In this document: in pieces, positions 7,611 to 15,462 of the stretch
Numbering within the stretch: the first letter of the stretch is position 1
Layout: each line of letters begins with the position of its first letter
From: an uncultured Methylocystaceae bacterium
GTDB lineage: Bacteria > Pseudomonadota > Alphaproteobacteria > Rhizobiales > Beijerinckiaceae
Assembly: GCA_945956975.1 (NCBI GenBank)
Contig: CAMFKC010000002.1
Span: forward strand, 1 to 33,866
Length of the DNA: 33,866 nt
Reading direction: 5' to 3'
The notes under the pieces: generated by a model
Seen by the model: the letters and a program-made list of their open reading frames with translations, nothing else
Databases searched by the model: none
What the model was told of the DNA's origin: nothing
Program-made: the position numbers and the translations under genes

Positions 7611-7702
7611 GCGCCACGAAAGACGCTTTCCCCGCTGAGACGTAAAAGATAGAGCACGATCGCAATCGCAATCAGACCCCCAAAGGTAAATAACAGCTCC
7701 AT
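7607..7702 (-). CDS. Micro-membrane protein (31 aa)
   Basis: MELLFTFGGLIAIAIVLYLLRLSGESVFRGA*; AGAGGAA SD upstream of ATG; 4-nt overlap with the next ORF. Confidence 0.5.
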   Translation of the reverse strand: MELLFTFGGLIAIAIVLYLLRLSGESVFRGA

Positions 7703-7893
7703 GAAGTTCCTCTCAATCCGAGGCACGTTTCGCCCTTCCCTTCTCAGTCCCGTCGATGGCCAATAGCCGCGCAGCCTCTTGTCGCAACATAGTGTTTTTG
7801 GTCCGCTCGCCCTCCCAAGTTCTTGCGAATGAAAAGTCTGGTATTCGGCGGCTGGCTTCCTCCAGTTCGGTTTCGCCCGGAACGCTGAGCGTC

Positions 7894-9810
7894 TCAGGGC
7901 GCTCGCTTGACGAAGCGATTGGTCCGCGCGACGGAATCCATCTCCTTACGCCGGAAATAGATCGCGCGCCCGCACCGGATCGGGCTGTGTCCCTGCACGA
8001 TGATGATCTGCTCATCCTTGCGCATGCCTTGCGTGATTTCGTGCGGCATGATCAGCGGCCGGCGCTGGAAGTTGAGGCTTTCGGATTTCCGCGACGCGCT
8101 GTTTTTCGTATCCCAGCCGATATTGCGCGAACTGCCTTTCACCTCGACGGTCATCTCCCCGCATTGCGCCGAGACGTTGCGCGCCGTATCGAGCGCCTTG
8201 ATCGCGGCATAGCTCGCGAACGCGCAACCGTCGATCCATGACACCGCACCGTCCTTGCCGAAATGCCGCTCAAGCTGGCCGACGGACTGGTACATCAGCA
8301 TCATGCTGATCCCGTATTTTCGGCCGCGATCGCGCGCCTCTTCCAGCACCCGCATATAGCCGAGCAGGTCGACCTCATCGAGCATGAACAGGGCCCGCCG
8401 TTGAAACGCGCCGTCGGCCTCGATCATCGCATTGATCAGCGAGCCGATGATCACCCGGCCGATGCCCGGATAGGACCGCAGGATCGAAGCGGGAATGTTG
8501 AGGAACACGTCCTTCTTGCCTTCGGCAATTTCGGACGATTTGAACGTGTTGCCGCAGACGAGGGCGGCGTAGTTGTCGAGGGACAGCCACTGCGTATCCT
8601 TCGATGCCGTCGAGTAGACGCCCGAGAAGGTTTGCTCCGTCATGTTGACGAACACGCCCAGTGTTTCTCGGATAAAGGCGGAGGCCGAATGCTCCTGAAC
8701 GTCGCGGAGCATCGCAAGCACCGAGGTCTCCGGTTCCGACACGATCTGGCGCAGGCTGCGCAGATTGCGCCGATCGGCAAATTCCGGCGACAGCATCACA
8801 TGCGCCAGAAGCCCGGTCAGCAGATTGTGCGCCTGGTTCTGGAAGTAGGAGCCGGTGGAACTTTCGAAGCGCACGCTCTCCGACAGCAGCATATGGGCGA
8901 TGCCGATGATGTCCTCCTCCTTTTTCGTCGAGGTCTCGATCCCGTCGAGGACGTTGAAGCCCATGATCGGGTTGGTCGGATCGAGCACCATGACCTCGCG
9001 CCGCAACGCCTTCCGCCGATGCTCGACCACCATCGGCGCGACCTCGGTGGACGGATCGAGGCAAATGATCGGGCCGGTATAACGCAGCGCCGTCGGCACG
9101 ACATTGCTGGTCGTCTTGTAACCACCAGACCCGGCGAAAAAGAGCATGTGCGTGGAATCGAAGTCCTGCTTGTAGGTGAGCAGCGGCGCGTTTCCGCCGC
9201 GCCCCCATGTCGACGGATCGTTCGGATCGAACGGCAGCGCATGGACCAATTCCTTGTCGACACGGTAGCGTTCCCCGACGACGATCTCGCCATCGTCCGG
9301 GAAGAGCCGTGCGGCTGCGGCCATCGGCAGCCAATCCGCGTCTCCGAAGGTTCCGTGCTTGGCGCGCTTGACCGGTTCGGGCACGACACTGGAAATGCGC
9401 GCCGACACCGCCGCCGCCATGAACCCGACCGCCGCACTGGCCACCGCGACCATATCGAGGAACGACAGCGCCTGATCCCAGCGCAATGCGCCGCGCTCGA
9501 CATAGGGCGAGAGCCGGGCAATCTCGCGCAGCCCGTAAAAGCCCGCCATCAGGAGAAAGCAGATGAAGCTTGCCATCGCGATCGGCCGACGCCGATGCAG
9601 CGGCAGCGCCCAGACCGTGAGCAGCCCGGCGAGCGGTCCGAACAAAAGCACCGGAACAGGCGACGCCCGCAGGAACCAGTACTGCGTCTTTCCTGACATG
9701 CCGATTGCCAGCTCCGGCCAGCGCCAGTTTGCGACATAGAACGTAAAACCGGAAACCACGATCGGCACGAGAACGAGCAACAGGCTCGGATGCGGTTTTG
9801 CTCGCACCAT
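7894..9810 (-). CDS. traG: Type IV coupling protein TraG (Ti-type)
   Basis: N-terminal TM segments; FFAGSGGYKTTSNVVPTAL nucleotide-binding motif; FMLDEVDLLGYM Walker B; ATG overlaps the traD stop. Confidence 0.93.
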   Translation of the reverse strand: MVRAKPHPSLLLVLVPIVVSGFTFYVANWRWPELAIGMSGKTQYWFLRASPVPVLLFGPLAGLLTVWALPLHRRRPIAMASFICFLLMAGFYGLREIARLSPYVERGALRWDQALSFLDMVAVASAAVGFMAAAVSARISSVVPEPVKRAKHGTFGDADWLPMAAAARLFPDDGEIVVGERYRVDKELVHALPFDPNDPSTWGRGGNAPLLTYKQDFDSTHMLFFAGSGGYKTTSNVVPTALRYTGPIICLDPSTEVAPMVVEHRRKALRREVMVLDPTNPIMGFNVLDGIETSTKKEEDIIGIAHMLLSESVRFESSTGSYFQNQAHNLLTGLLAHVMLSPEFADRRNLRSLRQIVSEPETSVLAMLRDVQEHSASAFIRETLGVFVNMTEQTFSGVYSTASKDTQWLSLDNYAALVCGNTFKSSEIAEGKKDVFLNIPASILRSYPGIGRVIIGSLINAMIEADGAFQRRALFMLDEVDLLGYMRVLEEARDRGRKYGISMMLMYQSVGQLERHFGKDGAVSWIDGCAFASYAAIKALDTARNVSAQCGEMTVEVKGSSRNIGWDTKNSASRKSESLNFQRRPLIMPHEITQGMRKDEQIIIVQGHSPIRCGRAIYFRRKEMDSVARTNRFVKRAP

Positions 9811-10040
9811 CACTCCGCAGCCTCAAGCATCGATCGACCGCCATTGAGGGCGCTAGCCTTGAAAGCCTCTTCCCCAACATCACGCAGCCGCCGATATTCC
9901 GGCGAACCGGACGCGACGCGCGCCAGTTCGATGAGCCCGCCCAGCAGAAACGCCCGGTCGGCTTTCGATAGCCCGGCCCGGACGACAATCCCGCCAAGCA
10001 GGAATTTCTCGCGGGCCTCCTTCTTGCGATCAGCCGTCAT
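9810..10040 (-). CDS. traD: Conjugal transfer protein TraD
   Basis: MTADRKKEAREKFLLGGIVVRAGLSKADRAFLLGGLIELARV..., typical small TraD between traC and traG. Confidence 0.88.
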   Translation of the reverse strand: MTADRKKEAREKFLLGGIVVRAGLSKADRAFLLGGLIELARVASGSPEYRRLRDVGEEAFKASALNGGRSMLEAAE

Positions 10041-10317
10041 GAGAAACCTCCGTCGCCGCTCCAGTCCCGCCACCTGTCTGTCCACGCGGCGAAGGAGATG
10101 CGCCGCCAGCCCCCTTCTTCTCCGCTTTGCGAAATCGCGCTGCGATCTCTTCGAAGATGCGATCGACCTCCTCGTCGGCGATCTCCATCTCCGCCAGCCC
10201 CGCCTTCGTGGCGGCGCGTGCAAACCGCTCGGCGGATTTTACTATCAACGTTTTTCTACGTTCGCGTAGCTTCTCGATTTGCGCGTCGATATCCAGAATT
10301 GACGATTTGGCAGCCAT
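10030..10317 (-). CDS. traC: Conjugal transfer protein TraC
   Basis: MAAKSSILDIDAQIEKLRERRKTLIVKSAERFARAATKAGLAEMEIADEEV..., TraC pattern; divergent from traA. Confidence 0.88.
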   Translation of the reverse strand: MAAKSSILDIDAQIEKLRERRKTLIVKSAERFARAATKAGLAEMEIADEEVDRIFEEIAARFRKAEKKGAGGASPSPRGQTGGGTGAATEVSHDG

Positions 10318-10422
10318 TTACGCGGTGTCCTCTCTTGAAACGAATATTGCTGTGGCTCGCTTATACTGACTAGAAAACGATAGTAAAATGCGCTACCTTG
10401 TGCAAGTCCCCAAAACGTCGAT

Positions 10423-10517
10423 GCCGGAATTCCGGCTTGGGCCGTCTTCCGGAAAAGCGGCATCGGACCTGCGGTCCGATCGATTTGAGGGCGCAATATA
10501 CGTCGCTGGCGCGACGT
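10423..10517. other. oriT: Candidate origin of transfer (oriT) between traC and traA
   Basis: Palindrome GCCGGAATTCCGGC (10423-10436), hairpin ATCGGACC-TGC-GGTCCGAT (10462-10480), ACGTCGC-TGGC-GCGACGT (10500-10517); minus-strand TATATTGCGCCCTC beside it resembles the RSF1010/Ti-type nic core (TGCGCCCT). Confidence 0.75.
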
Positions 10518-10540
10518 GCCTGGAAGATCGGGAGACATCG

Positions 10541-13500
10541 GTGGCGATCATGTTCGTCAGAGCGCAGGTGATCAGCAGGGGTGCAGGGCGCAGCATCGTC
10601 TCGGCCGCCGCCTACCGTCACCGCGCTCGGATGATGGAAGAACAGGTCGGTACCTCCTTCAGCTATCGCGGCGGCGCGGCCGAACTGAAGCATGAAGAGC
10701 TGGCGCTGCCGGACCAGATTCCGGCCTGGCTGCGGATCGCTATCGAAGGGAAGAGCGTCGCGGGCGCGAGCGAGGCGCTGTGGAATGCTGTGGAAGCGTT
10801 CGAGACGCGGGCCGACGCACAGCTCGCTCGTGAATTGATCATCGCGCTGCCGGAGGAGCTGACGCGGGCGGAGAACATCGCCCTGGTCCAGGAATTCGTC
10901 CGGGACAATCTGACCTCCAAGGGCATGATTGCCGATTGGGTTTATCACGACAAGGACGGCAATCCGCATATCCACCTGATGACGGCGCTGCGGCCGCTGA
11001 CGGAGGAGGGGTTCGGACGTAAGAAGCTTCCGGTCCTCGGCGAGGACGGCGAGCCGCTGCGCGTCGTCACGCCGGATCGGCCGAACGGCAAGATCGTCTA
11101 CAAGCTCTGGGCCGGCGACAAGGAGACGATGAAGGCATGGAAGATCGGTTGGGCGGAAACGGCCAATCGGCATCTGGCGCTCGCCGGCCATGACATCCGT
11201 CTCGATGGGCGCTCCTATGCCGAGCAGGGCCTCGATGGCATTGCGCAAAAACACCTGGGTCCGGAGAAAGCGGCGCTCGCCCGCAAGGGCGTCGAGATGT
11301 ATTTCGCGCCCGCCGATCTGGCGCGGCGGCAGGACATGGCCGACCGGCTGCTCGCCGAGCCCGAGCTTTTGCTGAAGCAGCTCGGCAACGAACGGTCCAC
11401 CTTCGATGAGAAGGATATTGCCAAGGCGCTGCATCGCTATGTCGATGACCCCGCGGACTTCACGAACATCCGTGCCCGCCTGATGGCGTCCGACGATCTC
11501 GTTCTGTTGAAGCCGCAGCAGGTGGATCGGCAGACGGGCAAGGTGGCGGAGCCGGCGGTCTTCACCACGCGCGAGATCCTGCGTATCGAATATGACATGG
11601 CGCAGTCGGCGGAAGTCCTATCGAAGCGTACCGGTTTCGGTGTTGCCGATGCGAAGGTTGCCGCAGCCGTGCGTCAGCTCGAAACAGCCGATCCGGAAAA
11701 GCCGTTCAAACTAGACATGGAACAGGTTGCCGCCGTCCGTCATGTCACCGGCGACAGTGCGATCGCGGCGGTCGTCGGGCTTGCCGGGGCGGGCAAGTCG
11801 ACGCTCCTTGCCGCCGCGCGGGCTGCCTGGGAGGGTGAACATCATCGCGTCTTCGGCGCCGCCCTTGCCGGCAAGGCGGCCGAAGGGCTGGAAGACAGTT
11901 CCGGCATCAAGTCGCGCACGCTCGCTTCGTGGGAATTGGCCTGGGAGAACGGGCGTGATCTCCTGGAACGGGGTAATGTCTTCGTCATCGACGAGGCCGG
12001 CATGGTTTCCTCGCAGCAGATGGCGCGCGTGTTGAAGGCGGTCGAGGATGCCGGCGCAAAGGCGGTTCTGGTCGGTGATGCCATGCAGCTTCAGCCGATC
12101 CAGGCCGGTGCGGCATTCCGGGCGATATCGGAACGGATCGGTTCCGCCGAACTTGCCGGCGTCCGCCGGCAGCGGGAAGCCTGGGCGCGTGATGCCTCGC
12201 GTGTCTTCGCCCGCGGCAAGGTCGAGGAGGGATTGGACGCCTATGCCCAGCGAGGACGGATCGTCGAGACCGAGCGCCGCGTCGAAGTCGTTGAGCGGAT
12301 CGTCGCGGATTGGAGCGCGGCCCGCGAAGAGGCGATCGCGCGGTCACGAGCGGCTGGTCACGACGGCCGCTTGCGGGGCGACGAGTTGCTGGTGCTCGCC
12401 CACACCAATGACGATGTCAAGCGTCTCAATGAATCGCTGCGCGAAGTGATGAACGGCGCCGGCGCGCTAACAGGCGCACGTGAATTCCAGACAGAGCGCG
12501 GTGTTCGCGAGTTCGCCGCCGGCGATCGCATCATCTTTCTCGAAAACGCCCGCTTCCTCGAACCGAGGGCGCGACGCCTCGGCCCGCAATATGTGAAGAA
12601 CGGCATGCTTGGAACGGTCGTTGCGACCGGCGACTTGCGTGGTGGTCCGCTGCTCTCGGTCCGTCTCGACAATGGCCGCGACGTCGCCATCAGCGAGGAC
12701 AGCTATCGCAATGTCGATCACGGTTATGCCGCGACGATCCACAAATCTCAAGGCGCCACCGTCGACCGGACCTTCGTGCTCGCCACCGGCATGATGGACC
12801 AGCACCTGACCTATGTGGCGATGACCCGCCACCGCGATCAGGCAACGCTTTATGCAGCGCGTGAGGATTTCGAGGCGAAGCCGGAATGGGGTCGCAAGCC
12901 GCGCGCCGATCACGCCGCCGGCGTCACCGGTGAGCTGGTCGAGACGGGCGAGGCAAAGTTCCGGCCGGAAGACGAGGATGCCAAGGAAAGCCCCTATGCC
13001 GATGTCCGCACGGATGACGGAACCGTCCATCGTGTCTGGGGTGTGAGCCTGCCGAAGGCTCTGGCCACCGGCGGCGTTTTTGTCGGCGATACAGTCAAGC
13101 TTCGCAAGGATGGTACCGAAACGGTCAAGGTAGACGTCGTCGTCACCGATGAGGAGACAGGCGAAAAGCGTACAGAGAAGCGCGAGGTCGAGCGAAATGT
13201 CTGGACCGCAGAACTGGTGGAAGCGGCAGATGCCCGCCACGAGCGGATCGAGCGTGAGAGCCATCGTCCGGAATTGTTCAAGCAGATGGTCGAGCGTCTC
13301 GGCCGTTCGGGCGCGAAGACGACAACGCTCGATTTCGAGAGCGAGGCAGGCTACCAGACGCATGCCCGCGACTTTGCCCGCCGTCGTGGTATCGACTTGG
13401 CTGCCGAGGTCGCGGCCGGGATGGAGGAGGGGGCTTCCCGGAGGCTGGCCTGGCTTGCGGAGAAGCGCGGGCAGGTGGCGAAGCTGTGGGAGCGCGCGAG

Positions 13501-15160
13501 CGTGGCGCTCGGCTTCGCCATCGAGCGCGAGAAGAGTGTCTCGTATAATGAGGAGCGTTCCGAAACCGTCGCGGCGCAAATTCCCGCGGACGGCAAATAC
13601 CTCATCCCGCCGACGACACGATTTGCCCGGAGCCTCGAGGAGGACGCCCGCCGGGCGCAACTGGCCTCGGATCGGTGGAAGGAGCGGGAAGCCATTCTCC
13701 GTCCGGTCCTGGCAAAAATCTATCGCGATCCTGACGGCGCGCTGGCCAGGCTGAATGTGCTGGCGTCGGATGCCGGCATGGAGCCACGCCGCCTTGCTGA
13801 AGATCTTGCGATGCGCCCGCAACGTCTCGGCCGCCTGCATGGATCGGACCATCTGGTCGATGGCCGCGCCGCGCGGGACGAACGTTCCGCCGCGACGGCT
13901 GCTCTGTCGGATTTGCTGCCGCTCGCCCGGTCGCATGCGACGGAATTCCGCAGACAGGCAGAGCGGTTCGGCATTCGTGAGGAACAGAGGCGTGGGCATA
14001 TGTCACTGTCCGTTCCCGCGCTCTCGAAACCGGCAATGGCGCGTCTTGTCGAAATCGAAGCTGTGCGTGAGCGCGGCGGACCCGACGCCTACAAGACCGC
14101 CTTCGCCTATGCTGTCGAGGACCGCTTGCTGGTCCAGGAGGTGAAGGCGGTCCATGAGGCGCTGACAGCGCGCTTCGGCTGGTCCGCCTTCACGGAGAAG
14201 GCGGATGCCATTGCCGAGCGCAACATGGTCGAGCGGATGCCGGACGATGTTGCTCCCGATCGACGCGAGAAACTGGAGCGGCTGTTCAAGGTCGTGCGCC
14301 GCTTTGCCGAGGAACAGCACCTTGCCGAAAAGAAGGACCGCTCAAAGGTGGTTGCCGGTGCCAGCGTCGAGCCGGGAAAGGAGATGAGTGCCGTGTTGCC
14401 AATGCTCGCCGCCGTTACGGAGTTCAAGACATCGGTCGAAGACGAGGCGCGGGTGAGGGCGCGCGAGGTTGCCCATTACGGTCACAATCGCGCCGCTCTT
14501 GTCGAAACGGCCGGGCGCATCTGGCGTGATCCCGCCGGCGCCGTCGATAAGATCGAAGCCCTCATCGTGAAGGGCGTCGCCGGCGAGCGGATCGCGGCGG
14601 CCGTTGCCAACGATCCCGCAGCCTATGGCGCAGTGCGCGGTTCCGATCGCATCATGGACAGATTGGTAGCTGTCGGCCGCGAGCGGAAAGACGCGCTTCA
14701 GGCTATGCCCGAAGCGGAAAGCCGCGTCCGGTCGCTGGGCTCGTCCTATGCCACAGCCCTCGCCACAGTGACCCAGACAATTGCAGAAGAGCGCCAACGG
14801 ATGAGCGTCGCCATTCCCGGACTGTCGCCGGCGGCGGACGAGGCGTTGCGCGAGCTTGCAGCGGCCATGAAAAAGAAGGATGCCAAGCTCAATGTCGCAG
14901 CCGGGTCCCTCGATGCCCGCATCTGGGAGGAATTTGCGGGCGTCAGCCGGACCCTCGATCTGCGGTTCGGCCGCGATGCGATCCTGCGCGGCGAGAAGGA
15001 CGTGATCAACCGCGTGTCGCCTGGGCAGCGCCGTCCATTCGAGGCGATGCAGGAGCGCCTGAAAATATTGCAGCAGACCGTCCGCATGGGCAGCAGCCAG
15101 CAGATTGTAGCGGAACGCCAGCGCCGCGCGATCGACCGCGGCCGCGCCGTCATCCGGTGA
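10541..15160 (+). CDS. traA: Ti-type conjugative transfer relaxase TraA (MobA/MobL + AAA helicase)
   Basis: VAIMFVRAQVISRGAGRSIVSAAAYRHRARM..., metal-binding NPHIHLMTALRP, Walker A VVGLAGAGKSTLL, FVIDEAGMV. The track start at 10388 would run through oriT; GTG at 10541 has a GGGAG upstream. Confidence 0.93.
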   Translation: MAIMFVRAQVISRGAGRSIVSAAAYRHRARMMEEQVGTSFSYRGGAAELKHEELALPDQIPAWLRIAIEGKSVAGASEALWNAVEAFETRADAQLARELIIALPEELTRAENIALVQEFVRDNLTSKGMIADWVYHDKDGNPHIHLMTALRPLTEEGFGRKKLPVLGEDGEPLRVVTPDRPNGKIVYKLWAGDKETMKAWKIGWAETANRHLALAGHDIRLDGRSYAEQGLDGIAQKHLGPEKAALARKGVEMYFAPADLARRQDMADRLLAEPELLLKQLGNERSTFDEKDIAKALHRYVDDPADFTNIRARLMASDDLVLLKPQQVDRQTGKVAEPAVFTTREILRIEYDMAQSAEVLSKRTGFGVADAKVAAAVRQLETADPEKPFKLDMEQVAAVRHVTGDSAIAAVVGLAGAGKSTLLAAARAAWEGEHHRVFGAALAGKAAEGLEDSSGIKSRTLASWELAWENGRDLLERGNVFVIDEAGMVSSQQMARVLKAVEDAGAKAVLVGDAMQLQPIQAGAAFRAISERIGSAELAGVRRQREAWARDASRVFARGKVEEGLDAYAQRGRIVETERRVEVVERIVADWSAAREEAIARSRAAGHDGRLRGDELLVLAHTNDDVKRLNESLREVMNGAGALTGAREFQTERGVREFAAGDRIIFLENARFLEPRARRLGPQYVKNGMLGTVVATGDLRGGPLLSVRLDNGRDVAISEDSYRNVDHGYAATIHKSQGATVDRTFVLATGMMDQHLTYVAMTRHRDQATLYAAREDFEAKPEWGRKPRADHAAGVTGELVETGEAKFRPEDEDAKESPYADVRTDDGTVHRVWGVSLPKALATGGVFVGDTVKLRKDGTETVKVDVVVTDEETGEKRTEKREVERNVWTAELVEAADARHERIERESHRPELFKQMVERLGRSGAKTTTLDFESEAGYQTHARDFARRRGIDLAAEVAAGMEEGASRRLAWLAEKRGQVAKLWERASVALGFAIEREKSVSYNEERSETVAAQIPADGKYLIPPTTRFARSLEEDARRAQLASDRWKEREAILRPVLAKIYRDPDGALARLNVLASDAGMEPRRLAEDLAMRPQRLGRLHGSDHLVDGRAARDERSAATAALSDLLPLARSHATEFRRQAERFGIREEQRRGHMSLSVPALSKPAMARLVEIEAVRERGGPDAYKTAFAYAVEDRLLVQEVKAVHEALTARFGWSAFTEKADAIAERNMVERMPDDVAPDRREKLERLFKVVRRFAEEQHLAEKKDRSKVVAGASVEPGKEMSAVLPMLAAVTEFKTSVEDEARVRAREVAHYGHNRAALVETAGRIWRDPAGAVDKIEALIVKGVAGERIAAAVANDPAAYGAVRGSDRIMDRLVAVGRERKDALQAMPEAESRVRSLGSSYATALATVTQTIAEERQRMSVAIPGLSPAADEALRELAAAMKKKDAKLNVAAGSLDARIWEEFAGVSRTLDLRFGRDAILRGEKDVINRVSPGQRRPFEAMQERLKILQQTVRMGSSQQIVAERQRRAIDRGRAVIR

Positions 15161-15190
15161 GTAGTCGACGATATAGACAAGGAGAAGACC

Positions 15191-15460
15191 ATGACCGAAC
15201 AGGAAATCCCTTACGACGCGATCGTCCGCGCCGAGATCGCCATCGAAATCCTCAACCAGGCACGGGCCATCGTCACGGCGCGCGTCTATGAGCTCGAAGG
15301 ATCGGATCCTGACGCAGCGGAAGCGCTCCGTTCCCGGCGCCGTGATCTGATTGCCCTGCAGCAAAGCATCAACGTCACTGACCGCGGTTCTGTCGAGGAC
15401 GTTATCGCGCACTGGGGGCCACGCGTGAAGGACGATGCCCGATTCTGGGCGGAGTTCTGA
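15191..15460 (+). CDS. Hypothetical small acidic protein upstream of the zeta-domain gene; candidate antitoxin/chaperone
   Basis: MTEQEIPYDAIVRAEIAIEILNQARAIVTARVYELEGSD...; AAGGAGAAGACC before ATG; 2 nt from the next ATG. Confidence 0.7.
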   Translation: MTEQEIPYDAIVRAEIAIEILNQARAIVTARVYELEGSDPDAAEALRSRRRDLIALQQSINVTDRGSVEDVIAHWGPRVKDDARFWAEF

Positions 15461-15462
15461 TC

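Noticed and set aside
7713-7893. Minus-strand frame ...ETELEEASRRIPDFSFARTWEGERTKNTMLRQEAARLLAIDGTEKGRAKRASD* downstream of traG
   Set aside because: Composition looks protein-like but no credible start codon/SD after the traG stop; left uncalled.
8263-9696. 477-aa plus ORF and 540-aa minus ORF over traG
   Set aside because: Shadow frames of the well-supported traG CDS.
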